44,013 nt of DNA from JBGPIT01 sp041485125 (lineage in GTDB: Bacteria > Desulfobacterota > Binatia > UTPRO1): contig JBGPIT010000004.1 in NCBI GenBank assembly GCA_041485125.1, forward strand, positions 1 to 44,013, written 5' to 3'. How positions within the stretch are numbered: position 1 is the first letter of the stretch; every line of letters starts with the position of its first letter. The translations under genes and the position numbers were made by a program. Positions 17,054-25,148 of this stretch are shown here, piece by piece. Under the pieces are notes generated by a model. The model did not search any database and was not told the origin of the DNA. It saw nothing but the letters and a program-made list of their open reading frames with translations.

Positions 17054-17574
17054 GCGCGGCCGTCCGCATGCGCCGCGCGCTTGCCGGCGGCGGCGATCGA
17101 CGCCCGCAGCGGGCTCGATTGCAGGTGGCAGAGCGCGATCGCGAGCGCATCCGCGGCGTCGGCGGGAACGGTCTCGGCGAGACCGAGCTCGCGCGCGACC
17201 GCCCGTTGGATCTGCGACTTCTCGGCGCGTCCGGAGCCGGTCACCGCGAGCTTGACCTCGGCGGGACTGTACTCGGCACTGGCCAGGCCGCCGAGCGCCG
17301 CGACCAGCATCGCCACGCCGCGGACCTCGCCCAGACGGAAGGCGCTCTGCACGTTCCGACCGACGAAGCTCTTCTCGAGGACGACGACGTCCGGGCGCCA
17401 CTCGTCGCAGCGGTCGAGCAACGCGCGATGGATCACGGCGAGACGGGCCGGCAGCGACGTGCCGGGTCGCGTCTCGATCGTACCGTGCCCGAGGTGGACG
17501 ATCGTCGCGCCGTGCCGCTCCAAGATGCCCCACCCCGTGACCGCCGTGCCGGGATCGACTCCGAGCACGCGCAT
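17050..17574 (-). CDS. ruvC: Crossover junction endodeoxyribonuclease RuvC
   Basis: 174 residues starting MRVLGVDPGTAVTGWG, the canonical RuvC opening with catalytic Asp7. Further acidic catalytic residues lie in VVLEKSFVGRN and in the ADAADALAIALCH segment. It resolves Holliday junctions by paired nicks. An alternative ATG seven codons upstream (17595) exists; I prefer 17574 because family members begin at MRVLG. It ends in an overlap with ruvA and follows yebC by about 60 nt. Confidence 0.95.
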   Translation of the reverse strand: MRVLGVDPGTAVTGWGILERHGATIVHLGHGTIETRPGTSLPARLAVIHRALLDRCDEWRPDVVVLEKSFVGRNVQSAFRLGEVRGVAMLVAALGGLASAEYSPAEVKLAVTGSGRAEKSQIQRAVARELGLAETVPADAADALAIALCHLQSSPLRASIAAAGKRAAHADGRA

Positions 17575-17632
17575 CCTCTCACCCCGCATCTCCACACCAC
17601 CCCACGTCCGCCCTCAATCGGGCGGCCAGCGC

Positions 17633-18382
17633 TCAAGCGCTCAGGCGTTCGACCTCTTCTTGTGGAATGTCGACGTTCGCCGCGACCTTCTGCACGTCGT
17701 CGTGATCCTCGAGCAACTCGAGGAGCTTCAACGTCTGCTCGGCCTCGCGCCCGCGCAGGGTGACGGTGTTCTGCGGCACCATCGCGACCTCTGCCGACGC
17801 GACCGCGATCGTCGCGGCGTCGAGCGCGTCTTTCACCTGGTCGAGCGTGTCGGGCGTCGTGGTGACCTCGAAGGTCTCCCCGGCGTCGGTGATGTCGTCG
17901 GCGCCCGCCTCGAGGGCGACCTCGAAGAGGCGCTCCTCGACCGCGGCGCTCTTGTCGACGGTGATGACGCCCTTTTTCGAAAACATCCACGCGACGCAGC
18001 CGTCGGTGCCGAGATTGCCGCCATTCTTGGCGAGGAGGTTACGGATCTCGGCCACGGTGCGGTTCCGGTTGTCCGTGAGCGCCGTCACCATGATGGCAAC
18101 GCCCGCCGGGCCGTAGCCCTCGTACTGTGTCTCCTCGTACGTCACGCCCTCGAGCTCGCCGGTGCCCTTCTTGATGGCGCGATCGATGTTGTCGGTGGGC
18201 ATGCTTGCGGCCTTCGCGGTGGTCACCGCGGTGCGCAGGCGCGGGTTCGCTTTGATGTCACCGCCGCCCATTTTCGCCGCGACCGTGATCTCTTTGATCA
18301 GCTTGGTGAAGATCTTGCCGCGCTTCGCGTCCTTCGCGCCCTTCTTGTGCTTGATCGTGCTCCACTTCGAATGGCCGGACAT
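17633..18382 (-). CDS. yebC: YebC/TACO1 family translation factor or regulator
   Basis: 249 residues, opening MSGHSKWSTIKHKKGAKDAK, the invariant family start; KNGGNLGTDGCVAWMF and GADDI are further marks. YebC proteins help ribosomes through difficult sequences such as polyproline and have also been described as DNA-binding regulators near ruvC. ATG has GAGGG seven bases upstream. First gene of the yebC-ruvCAB cluster, a common order in bacteria. Confidence 0.96.
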   Translation of the reverse strand: MSGHSKWSTIKHKKGAKDAKRGKIFTKLIKEITVAAKMGGGDIKANPRLRTAVTTAKAASMPTDNIDRAIKKGTGELEGVTYEETQYEGYGPAGVAIMVTALTDNRNRTVAEIRNLLAKNGGNLGTDGCVAWMFSKKGVITVDKSAAVEERLFEVALEAGADDITDAGETFEVTTTPDTLDQVKDALDAATIAVASAEVAMVPQNTVTLRGREAEQTLKLLELLEDHDDVQKVAANVDIPQEEVERLSA

Positions 18383-18526
18383 GTGGTTTCCCTCGCGCGA
18401 TGACGGTACGTCTATGGGTCATCTGGTTGGTAGCACAGGGCTATCACGCATGCCACCGCGATCGCCGGCACGCGCACTCGTCCGCCGCACTCTCCGCGAG
18501 AGACCGCGCTCCGCCGGTTTCACTCC

Positions 18527-18556
18527 TTGAGCCGGTCGGGCGCCTCGCGCTAGATT
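18527..18556 (+). promoter_or_regulatory. Possible promoter of rlpA
   Basis: TTGAGC (18527-18532), 18-bp spacer, TAGATT (18551-18556). The start predicted seven bases later coincides with the GTG codon at 18563, so either the message is leaderless or translation begins at the GTG at 18605. Confidence 0.45.
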
Positions 18557-18562
18557 CGTCGC

Positions 18563-19246
18563 GTGACGAGGTGGTGGCGGTGGCGGCAGCCTGCCGACGC
18601 GGATGTGCGCGCCCGGTGTGGCACGATCCTCTTGGCGCTGAGCGTCGCGGGCGCCGGCGGCTGCGCGATCCATCCGCAGCTCCCGCCGCAGCCCGGCAAG
18701 CCGCAGGTCGGCGTCGCCTCCTGGTACGGGCCGGGCTTTCACGGTCAGCTCACCAGCAACGGCGAGGTCTACGACCAGCACGAGCTGACCGCGGCGCACC
18801 CGACGTTGCCGCTCGGCACGCTGGTGCGCGTCACCAATCTCGACAGCGGCCGCTCCGTCGACGTGCGCGTCAACGATCGTGGCCCGTTCGTCAAAGGACG
18901 CGCGATCGACCTGTCGCACGCCGCGGCGCAACGGATCGGTATGCTCGGTCCGGGCACGGCACCGGTCCGCATCGACGTGCTCGAGCGTCCGCCCGGCGGC
19001 TTCGCCCGCGTCGCGTACTGCGTGCAGGTCGGCGCGTTTCGCGAAGAGGAAAAAGCGCGCACGCTGCGTGCCGACCTTGTCGACCAGTATGAGCGCGTCT
19101 ATATAAGCGCGGTGCTGACGCGCGCGGATCGTGTGTATCGGGTGCGCGTCGGCCCTTACCCCGACCGCGCCGACGCCGAGCGTCGCGCCGGCGAGCTGCA
19201 GCGCTCGGGCCTCGCGGGCATCGTCGCCGAGGAGCCCCAGCCTTGA
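18563..19246 (+). CDS. rlpA: RlpA-like septal lytic transglycosylase, lipoprotein with SPOR domain
   Basis: 227 residues. An N-terminal hydrophobic stretch ends in lipobox Cys34 (LSVAGAGGC). The double-psi beta-barrel follows (about 48-137): VGVASWYGPGFHGQLTSNGE, then LPLGTLVRVTNL and VNDRGPFVKGRAIDLSH with the catalytic Asp. A SPOR domain (about 145-222) starts YCVQVGAF and would target denuded glycan at the division site. RlpA cleaves stem-less peptidoglycan. Start GTG 18563; a GTG at 18605 (VRARCGTILLAL) gives a more standard signal peptide. The stop overlaps the next gene as TTGA. Confidence 0.92.
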   Translation: MTRWWRWRQPADADVRARCGTILLALSVAGAGGCAIHPQLPPQPGKPQVGVASWYGPGFHGQLTSNGEVYDQHELTAAHPTLPLGTLVRVTNLDSGRSVDVRVNDRGPFVKGRAIDLSHAAAQRIGMLGPGTAPVRIDVLERPPGGFARVAYCVQVGAFREEEKARTLRADLVDQYERVYISAVLTRADRVYRVRVGPYPDRADAERRAGELQRSGLAGIVAEEPQP

Positions 19247-20616
19247 GCCGGCGGCGCGCGCGCGCCGCGCTGCTGACCGTGCTCGTCGTCGCAGGGTGCT
19301 CGGGCTACCGGATCGTCCGCGACGACAAGCTGAACGCACCCGCCGCTGATCGCGTCGAGGACCGGCTGGTGAAGGTCCGCGGCCTGCCGTTCAAGCGCGC
19401 CGTCCCGATCGTGACCGTCAGCGCCGGCGAGGCGCGCGGCCTGCTCGAGCGCGAGATCCGGCGCGAGTACGACCCGCCCGAGCTCGCGGCCCTGTCGAAG
19501 ATCTACGCCGCGCTCGGTCTACTGCCGGCCGGGACCGATCTCGAGAAGACGATGCTGCAGCTCTACGGGAGCGAGGTCGCGGGCTTCTACGATCCGATCG
19601 ATCATCGCATGGTACTGGTCGCCGACGCGCTCCACGGCGATCTCCGCATGCGGATCCTCGGCGCGATCCTGCGCCGCGATCTCACCGGCGAGCTGGTGCT
19701 CGCGCACGAGCTGACGCACGCGCTGCAGGACCAGCACTTCGGCCTCAACATCGGACGCGGCGACCTCGGCGACGACGACGCCGAGCTGGCGCGCCGCGCG
19801 GTCTACGAGGGCGACGCGACACTCGCCGGATTCGCCGCCGTGATGGGCAAACTCGGCCGCGGCGCCGCGCGCGCGCTCGCCGGGCAGCTCAGCGGCCTGC
19901 CCGAGCAAATCGCCAAGAGCTATCCCGACATGCCGGCGCTCATCCGCGACACGTTGATCTTCCAGTACGTGAACGGCGTCGACTTCGTCTCGTGGGCGTA
20001 CGAGCACGCGGGATGGGACGGCGTCAACGCCGTGCTGACGCGCCCGCCACGCTCGACCGAGCAGATCCTCCATCCCGAGAAATACTTCCAGAAGCCCGAG
20101 TATCCGCTCGCGGTCCGCATCGGCGCGATCGCGCCGTTCATCAACGAGGGCTGGGAGCTCAGCGAGGACGCGACGCTCGGCGAGCTCGTCATCGAGATCC
20201 TCATGGAGCGCTTCTTCGACTCGGCCCGTGCCCGCACGGTCGCCGCCGGGTGGGACGGCGATCGCCTGGTCGCGCTCACGAAGGGTGTGCAGACCGGACT
20301 GATCTGGATGACGGCCTGGGACACCGAGCGCGACGCGACGGAGTTCGAGAGCGCGTACCGTGAGGTGCTGTCGCGGAAGCTCGGCGGTACCGCTCAGCCG
20401 GAAGCGGCGCCCAAGGCGCCGGTCGGCGAGCAGCCCTACTACCTCGAGCGGCGCGGCACCCAGGTGCTCACGATCGAGGGCCCCCTGCAGCCCGATCTCG
20501 ACGCGCTCGCCGAGCAAGTCTGGCGGCGCACCACGTTCGAGCCGGTGATGCCGTGGGTACCGATCGATCTCGCGGGCAGCACCGGCGGGCTCGCCGCCAC
20601 GGTGCAGGCGCACTGA
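19243..20616 (+). CDS. Putative zinc metallopeptidase lipoprotein (HExxH)
   Basis: 457 residues starting at TTG 19243, overlapping the rlpA stop. A short signal peptide ends in lipobox Cys19 (VLVVAGCSG). The core contains GFYDPIDHRMVLV, then HELTHALQDQHF with His155, Glu156, His159, and AVYEGDATLAG with Glu189 at the spacing of a third zinc ligand, which is the HExxH-x29-E(G)DA pattern of gluzincin-like peptidases. The C-terminal 250 residues have no motif I know. Coupling to RlpA suggests a cell-envelope job, which is inference. I cannot assign a named family with certainty; similar proteins are annotated only as hypothetical or putative metallopeptidases. Confidence 0.75.
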   Translation: MSRRRARAALLTVLVVAGCSGYRIVRDDKLNAPAADRVEDRLVKVRGLPFKRAVPIVTVSAGEARGLLEREIRREYDPPELAALSKIYAALGLLPAGTDLEKTMLQLYGSEVAGFYDPIDHRMVLVADALHGDLRMRILGAILRRDLTGELVLAHELTHALQDQHFGLNIGRGDLGDDDAELARRAVYEGDATLAGFAAVMGKLGRGAARALAGQLSGLPEQIAKSYPDMPALIRDTLIFQYVNGVDFVSWAYEHAGWDGVNAVLTRPPRSTEQILHPEKYFQKPEYPLAVRIGAIAPFINEGWELSEDATLGELVIEILMERFFDSARARTVAAGWDGDRLVALTKGVQTGLIWMTAWDTERDATEFESAYREVLSRKLGGTAQPEAAPKAPVGEQPYYLERRGTQVLTIEGPLQPDLDALAEQVWRRTTFEPVMPWVPIDLAGSTGGLAATVQAH

Positions 20617-20617
20617 G

Positions 20618-21118
20618 TCAGCGCTTTGGTTTCCCGCCGCGCGTCTCGTCCAGCAACCATCCGAGATAGCTCTTCGCACCGTCGACGATCGGCAGGACGA
20701 TGAGCTCCGGCACCTCGTAGCTGTGCAGCTCGCGCAGCCGCGACCCGAGATCACGCACCAGGACGCGGCGCGTCTTGATGATGAGCAGCACCTCCTCGCC
20801 CCGCTCGACGGCCCCGCGCCACTGATAGATCGAGGTGATCGGCGCGACCAGGTTCACGCACGCCGCCAGACGCTCCGCGACGAGCGCGTGCGCGACTCGC
20901 TCGGCCTCGTCGCGTGATCCCGCGGTCGTGAACGCAACGACGGCGTCGGTCGCGAGCACGCCGCGCTTCTTCGCGCGCGTCGACCGCACCGCTCGATTGG
21001 CCGCTGCGGACGGCTGGCTCCGCTCGTTCACGCCGCCGCGGCCGGCGCGCCCGGCGATCGTCGGGAGCGGGCCGGCACCGCGCTTCGCGCGTGCGACACG
21101 CCGTCGCGTCGTGCTCAC
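20618..21118 (-). CDS. cutA: Divalent-cation tolerance protein CutA, with basic N-terminal extension
   Basis: The conserved CutA1 ferredoxin-like fold covers residues 58-160: TDAVVAFTTAGSRDEAER, LVAERLAACVNLVAPITS, YQWRGAVERGEEVLLIIKT, LHSYEVPELIVLPI. CutA forms trimers and has been tied to copper tolerance, though its true role is unclear. From the GTG at 21118, which overlaps the upstream stop as GTGA, the protein has 166 residues, about 55 more than usual; that extension is Arg/Ala-rich. A GTG at 20959, preceded by AAGAAG, would give a protein of family length. It ends one base from the convergent metallopeptidase gene. Confidence 0.88.
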   Translation of the reverse strand: MSTTRRRVARAKRGAGPLPTIAGRAGRGGVNERSQPSAAANRAVRSTRAKKRGVLATDAVVAFTTAGSRDEAERVAHALVAERLAACVNLVAPITSIYQWRGAVERGEEVLLIIKTRRVLVRDLGSRLRELHSYEVPELIVLPIVDGAKSYLGWLLDETRGGKPKR

Positions 21119-22218
21119 GTCGCGGTTCCTGGACGTCCACCGCTGGCGAGCCAGCTGTCGATCAAGCGCGAGTAGTCGACGGTGACGGCCGGCGCCGCCG
21201 GCAATCCGAGAATGCGATACGCGGGGGGACGACGGCGCAGTCGCCGCCACACTCGCCGGTGCCATGGAGCGCGCTTCGACCCGAGCGGCAGGACACCGGC
21301 CTCCTCGAGCTCGCGGCGGAGCTCGACGCTCGAGGCGATCCCGACGTAGCCGCGCCGGACCAGATCGTCGAGCGAGTTCCGCAGGCGCTCGGGCGTGTAG
21401 CTCGAGCGCTGCATGAGCGAGCGCCCGACGTCGACGACCGCATCGATCGGGAGCGTCGCTTCCTCGTGCAAGACCAGCGCGGTTTGGAAGTAGTTGAAGG
21501 TCGGTACCAGACGCGGGCCGAACGACTCGAAGTGTCCCGGCGGCGTGCGGCGCTCGAGGTTGATGAAGATCCGGCGCACGCAATCGCTGTGCGTGAGCCG
21601 CGCGCGGAGATCGTTGATCTCGATCAGTCGCAGCGGGTCGATGCGCAGGCGGATCAGCAGCTCGGTGAGCGCGTCCGGCGTCAGGCGCCCGGCGAGGACG
21701 TCGGCATACAAGCTGTAGATCACCGGGTCGGACTCCCAGTCGTCGCCGAAGAGGTACTCGATCGCGTCGGGCGGCGCGGCGAGACGCGCCTTCAAGAGCT
21801 CGGCGAGCTTGAAGCCGACCTGCTCGCGCAGCAGACGGAAGCGCCCGCGGACCAGGTGCTGAAGCTGGTCCTTGAAGACGATACCGTCGACGTCGACCCC
21901 GTCGAGCGCGAGCTTCTCGCGAATCGCGCGCCCGATCTGCGGCGGGCTCGCCGAGATGAAGTAGACGAAGGCCGGACGTCCCTCGCGCTTGGCGCTCTGG
22001 CGGAGGGTGCGAATGAGCGCCGCCACCCCGGGCGCGTCGACTTTGTCCTCGGCGCGCTCGAAGGGCACGCGCATCATCTTTCGCAGACTCTCGAAGTCGC
22101 TCTTCAAGTAGGTCTTGTCGAGGTCCCAGCGGTACACGACGGGCGGCGGCGGCGCGGTCAGCACGCGGCGCGGGTTGCGCGCCTCGGTCCAACGCTGCAG
22201 GGCGGCGAGGCGGGTCAT
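21115..22218 (-). CDS. APP1/DUF2183-like HAD-type phosphatase
   Basis: 367 residues from the ATG at 22218, which overlaps the plsX stop (ATGA). The N-terminal part holds YRWDLDKTYLKSDF, the DxDxT nucleophile motif, then FVYFISASPPQIGRAI (motif II Ser) and YLFGDDWESDPVIYS (GDxxxxD motif IV). This arrangement resembles the phosphatidate phosphatase APP1 domain (DUF2183). The following ~150 residues are less clear, and the end is basic. Its place between plsX and cutA suggests a lipid phosphatase linked to phospholipid synthesis, but that is inference. A longer frame to 22443 overlaps plsX and is rejected. Confidence 0.75.
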   Translation of the reverse strand: MTRLAALQRWTEARNPRRVLTAPPPPVVYRWDLDKTYLKSDFESLRKMMRVPFERAEDKVDAPGVAALIRTLRQSAKREGRPAFVYFISASPPQIGRAIREKLALDGVDVDGIVFKDQLQHLVRGRFRLLREQVGFKLAELLKARLAAPPDAIEYLFGDDWESDPVIYSLYADVLAGRLTPDALTELLIRLRIDPLRLIEINDLRARLTHSDCVRRIFINLERRTPPGHFESFGPRLVPTFNYFQTALVLHEEATLPIDAVVDVGRSLMQRSSYTPERLRNSLDDLVRRGYVGIASSVELRRELEEAGVLPLGSKRAPWHRRVWRRLRRRPPAYRILGLPAAPAVTVDYSRLIDSWLASGGRPGTAT

Positions 22219-23231
22219 CGGATCGCCTGGATGCCCTGCGCGATCTCCTGCGCGACGCCGTCGCGGACCGCCTTCGCCGCGACTTTCACCGAGTTCTCGA
22301 TCGCCTGCGCGGTCGAGCGACCGTGCGCCTTGATGAAGATGTGCTCGAAGCCGAGCAGCGGCGCGCCGCCGTACTTGGTGTAGTCGGTGAGGTGCGCCAC
22401 CTCGCGGATACCGCGCGACAAGAGCGCCATACCGAGCCGCCACACCAGGCGGCGTTTCACCGCCGTGCTGGCGACGTCGCTCACCACCTCCGCGACGCCC
22501 TCGATGAGCTTCAGCACCACGTTCCCGAGCAAGCCCTCGCAGACGATCACGTCGGCGCGTCCCTTGGCGACGTCGTTGCCCTCGATGTTGCCGACGAAGT
22601 CGATGCCGGGGAGCGCTTTCAGGCGGCGGTGCGCCTCGGCGAGCACCTCACCGCCCTTGAACTCCTCGACGCCCATGTTGAGGAGGCCGACGCGCGGCTG
22701 GCTGACTTTGGAGACGCCGCGCGCGTAGGCGCTGCCCATGACGCCGAATTGCACCAGGTCGATCGCCTCGCAGCGGATCGTCGCGCCGACGTCGAGGATC
22801 AGCGCCAGCTGGTCCTGTCCCGGGTACTCGGTCTGGCGCGGGTAGACGCTCGCGAGGGCGGTCTTGCGGATGCCCTTGATCGTGCGGAACTCTCGCGCGC
22901 AGGCGAGGATACAGGCGCCGGTGTTGCCCGCGCTCACCAGCGCGTCGGCGCGGCCGGCGGCGACCAGGCTCGCGCCGACGGCGATCGAGGCGTCGCGCTT
23001 CGCGCGCAGCGCCTCCTTCGGGCTCTCGTTCATGCCGACGGTCTCACCGGCGTGGTGGATGCCGATGTGCTCGGGGTTGTACGAGACGCCGTCGAGGAGC
23101 TGCTGGATGCGACGCTCGTCGCCGACCAGCACGCACTCGATCGAGGTCGAGAGCGAGGCCCGCGCGACGCCCTTCACGATCTCGTCCGGCGCGAAGTCTC
23201 CGCCCATCGCATCCACGGCGATCACCGGCAT
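22215..23231 (-). CDS. plsX: Phosphate acyltransferase PlsX
   Basis: 338 residues. Opens MPVIAVDAMGGDFAPDEIVKG, the PlsX signature; also SAGNTGA, DVGAT, LLNMGVEEFKG, NIEGNDV and DVIVCEGLLGNVVLK. PlsX converts acyl-ACP to acyl-phosphate, the donor for PlsY in phosphatidic acid synthesis. ATG with GAGG eight bases upstream; a good promoter lies at 23264-23292. It is not next to rpmF or fabH as in many genomes; instead it heads a unit with an APP1-like phosphatase. Confidence 0.96.
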   Translation of the reverse strand: MPVIAVDAMGGDFAPDEIVKGVARASLSTSIECVLVGDERRIQQLLDGVSYNPEHIGIHHAGETVGMNESPKEALRAKRDASIAVGASLVAAGRADALVSAGNTGACILACAREFRTIKGIRKTALASVYPRQTEYPGQDQLALILDVGATIRCEAIDLVQFGVMGSAYARGVSKVSQPRVGLLNMGVEEFKGGEVLAEAHRRLKALPGIDFVGNIEGNDVAKGRADVIVCEGLLGNVVLKLIEGVAEVVSDVASTAVKRRLVWRLGMALLSRGIREVAHLTDYTKYGGAPLLGFEHIFIKAHGRSTAQAIENSVKVAAKAVRDGVAQEIAQGIQAIR

Positions 23232-23263
23232 CGCGTTTCCCTCGCCCCCATCCCTCGCGCGGC

Positions 23264-23292
23264 ATTATAGGCGGACCGGCGCCTCATGCCGA
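23264..23292 (-). promoter_or_regulatory. Promoter of plsX
   Basis: Minus strand: TCGGCA (23287-23292), 17-bp spacer, perfect -10 TATAAT (23264-23269). Predicted start about 26 bp before the plsX ATG. The -35 overlaps the end of the upstream glutaredoxin-like gene. Confidence 0.75.
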
Positions 23293-23535
23293 AGCGCGAT
23301 GCAGGCGCCGCCGCAGCGTCGCGGCGTCGACCCGGTACTTGAATGCCTTGCGGCCGTCGATGGTGAGCACCGGCACCTCGAGGCCGTACGCCGCGGCGAG
23401 CGCGGGATCGCCGTCGACGTCGACGACCTCGAGCTCGAACGGCAGCGCACGCCGCACCTCGTCGACGACGGCTTTCATCTCGTCGCAGAGGTGGCAGTCG
23501 TGCCGCCCGTAGAGGACGACGCGCGTCATGCTCAT
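23284..23535 (-). CDS. Glutaredoxin-like thioredoxin-fold protein
   Basis: 83 residues. MSMTRVVLYGRHDCHLCDEM contains a CxxC redox pair (Cys14, Cys17) right after the first beta strand, followed by VDVDGDPALAAAYGLEVPVL with the cis-Pro, then DGRKAFKYRVD. It is the DUF836 / glutaredoxin-like type that reduces small disulfides, partner unknown. The ATG at 23535 overlaps the stop of the glycosyltransferase-like gene (ATGA), so the two are coupled; a second in-frame ATG is six bases later. Confidence 0.88.
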   Translation of the reverse strand: MSMTRVVLYGRHDCHLCDEMKAVVDEVRRALPFELEVVDVDGDPALAAAYGLEVPVLTIDGRKAFKYRVDAATLRRRLHRASA

Positions 23536-24212
23536 GCGCGGCGCCGCGCGCGGGCGGCGGTGCGGCGGCGCGACAGCGCGCGGAGCGCGCGCCGCGTGCG
23601 CGGGCACGGCCGCTCGCCCGCGCCTGCGAGCGTGGTGAGGTGCCGTCGCAAGAGGTCGACGTCCGCCGGCGTGTCGACGTCGTACCAACAGGGCAGCAAG
23701 GCGTAGGGAATGCGGGCGCGCGCGAGGCGCCTCAGCGTACGCGCGAGGACACCGGCGTCGCTCCAACGCATGCGGGCGAAGATCGGCGGCACCGGTGTCC
23801 GCATGCCGACCAGGTAGTAGCCGCCGTCGAGGCTCGGTCCGAGCACCACCCGGTGGGTCCGCAAAGCCGCGAACGCCCGCGCGACGAACTCCGGCGGCAA
23901 CGTCGGCGCGTCGCTGCCGATCACCACCACCCGGCGCGCGATCGCAAGCCCGGCGACGGCGGCGCGACGCATCCGCGCACCGAGATCGCCCTCCCCTTGC
24001 GGCAACCGCTCGAGCCGGTAGCGCGCCGCCAGGTGGTCGAAGAACGGTGATCGCGTCGACGGTGTGCACGCCAGGACGAGACGAAAGCGCGCGCCGAGGG
24101 CTGCGCACAGATCCTCGACGAACCCGCGATACAGGACGGCGGCTGCGGCCGGGCGAAACGCCGGCGCGAGCCGCGTCTTCACCGGCCCGGACTCGGGATC
24201 ACGCACCATCAT
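23532..24212 (-). CDS. DUF2064 / TIGR04282-type glycosyltransferase-like protein
   Basis: 226 residues. PESGPVKTRLAPAF is the conserved nucleotide-binding start; VVVIGSDAPTLPPEFV and VLGPSLDGGYYLVGM carry the SDxP and DGGYYL motifs of this GT-A-fold family, often named arsenosugar-type glycosyltransferase. Substrate not predictable. The first beta strand is shortened: the frame is open further upstream (reading ANLLV before the two ATGs) but has no usual start codon before a stop, so 24212 is the best start. The C-terminal 35 residues are Arg-rich. Coupled to the glutaredoxin-like gene. Confidence 0.85.
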   Translation of the reverse strand: MMVRDPESGPVKTRLAPAFRPAAAAVLYRGFVEDLCAALGARFRLVLACTPSTRSPFFDHLAARYRLERLPQGEGDLGARMRRAAVAGLAIARRVVVIGSDAPTLPPEFVARAFAALRTHRVVLGPSLDGGYYLVGMRTPVPPIFARMRWSDAGVLARTLRRLARARIPYALLPCWYDVDTPADVDLLRRHLTTLAGAGERPCPRTRRALRALSRRRTAARARRRA

Positions 24213-24301
24213 GACGAGGAGGTTCGCGTGCGACGTGGAGGCGACGATAGGGACCGATCTAACGCGTCACCGCGCCGCGAACAACCGCCAGCACTCGTGA
24301 G

Positions 24302-24330
24302 TTGACAGTCGGGGCATGCTCCCGTACTGA
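24302..24330 (+). promoter_or_regulatory. Promoter of rplU-rpmA
   Basis: Perfect TTGACA (24302-24307), 17-bp spacer, TACTGA (24325-24330) as weak -10, about 27 bp before the rplU start. The same combination (ideal -35, TAC-type -10) appears at the pyr operon. Confidence 0.55.
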
Positions 24331-24363
24331 ACTGGGTTCACTGCAATGGCCGACGGGGCATCC

Positions 24364-24729
24364 ATGGAATACGCGATCATCCGTTCTGGTGGGAAGCAGT
24401 ACCGGGTCAGCCCGGGCGATACCGTACGGCTCGAGAAGCTCGACGGCGAGCCGGGCGGTGATCTCGCCTTCGCCGAGGTGCTGCTGGCGTCGTCGGGGGG
24501 CACGGTACAGGTCGGAAAGCCCCTGCTGGAGGGCTTCCGCGTCCTCGGCGAGATCGTGCGGCACGAGAAGGCGCGGAAGATCCTCGTCTTCAAGAAGAAA
24601 CGCCGCAAGAACTATCGCCGCAAGCAAGGGCATCGCCAGCAGCTGACGGTAGTGCGTGTGACCGGCTTCGAGGGCGGCGCAGGCGCGACCGCACCGGCAG
24701 CGGAAACGGACCAGGACAATGGCGCATAA
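24364..24729 (+). CDS. rplU: Ribosomal protein bL21
   Basis: 121 residues from ATG 24364: MEYAIIRSGGKQYRVSPGD, then VLGEIVRHEKARKILVFKKK and RRKNYRRKQGHRQQLTVVRV, the RNA-binding hallmark of bL21. A 20-residue Ala/Gly/Glu tail follows. An in-frame ATG at 24346 is possible, but family proteins start at the MYAII strand and GGGG lies six bases before 24364. It overlaps rpmA by 11 nt. Confidence 0.96.
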   Translation: MEYAIIRSGGKQYRVSPGDTVRLEKLDGEPGGDLAFAEVLLASSGGTVQVGKPLLEGFRVLGEIVRHEKARKILVFKKKRRKNYRRKQGHRQQLTVVRVTGFEGGAGATAPAAETDQDNGA

Positions 24730-25003
24730 AAAAGGGCAGGGCAGCAGCCGCAACGGTCGCGACAGCCAGGGACAGCGACGCGGCGTCAAGGTCTACGGCG
24801 GTCAGACGGCGAAAGCCGGCCACATCCTCGTCCGCCAGGTCGGCACCCGCGTCCATCCCGGCAAGAACGTCGGCTGTGGTCGCGACTTCACGCTCTTCGC
24901 GAAGATCGACGGCATCGTGCAGTACGAGCGTGTCGGCAAAGAGCGGCGGCGCGTGAGCGTCTATCCGCCGGAGGCGTCTCCGCCGGCGCCGGCGGCCTCC
25001 TAA
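24719..25003 (+). CDS. rpmA: Ribosomal protein bL27
   Basis: 94 residues. MAHKKGQGSSRNGRDSQGQR is the flexible N-terminus that reaches the peptidyl-transferase centre, followed by GGQTAKAGHILVRQVGT and HPGKNVGCGRDFTLFAKIDG. Family length is about 85; the extra residues are a Pro/Ala tail. The start lies inside rplU (11-nt overlap). No N-terminal cleavage extension of the Firmicutes type is present. Confidence 0.97.
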   Translation: MAHKKGQGSSRNGRDSQGQRRGVKVYGGQTAKAGHILVRQVGTRVHPGKNVGCGRDFTLFAKIDGIVQYERVGKERRRVSVYPPEASPPAPAAS

Positions 25004-25036
25004 GCTACCCCTCTCACTCCGAGCTCGCCCGCACCT

Positions 25037-25053
25037 CCCCGATCCGATCGGGG
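25037..25053. terminator. Short GC-rich hairpin after rpmA
   Basis: CCCCGAT-CCG-ATCGGGG, a perfect 7-bp stem 33 nt after the rpmA stop, with no T-run. Possible weak terminator before obg. Confidence 0.35.
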
Positions 25054-25107
25054 CCGCCATCGCCGCGCCGATCGCCACCCGTGCACGTGCTGCGTGCCGC
25101 TTCGTCG

Positions 25108-25137
25108 TTGGCTGGCTCGCGGTGGCTGCGGTACATT
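25108..25137 (+). promoter_or_regulatory. Possible promoter of obg
   Basis: TTGGCT (25108-25113), 18-bp spacer, TACATT (25132-25137). The expected start falls within a few bases of the GTG/ATG codons at 25146/25149, implying a leaderless or nearly leaderless message. Confidence 0.35.
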
Positions 25138-25148
25138 TCGAGCCGGTG

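Noticed and set aside
21115..22443. Longer start for the APP1-like phosphatase
   Set aside because: The first 75 codons lie in plsX and are Arg-rich; ATG 22218 has the ATGA coupling seen elsewhere.
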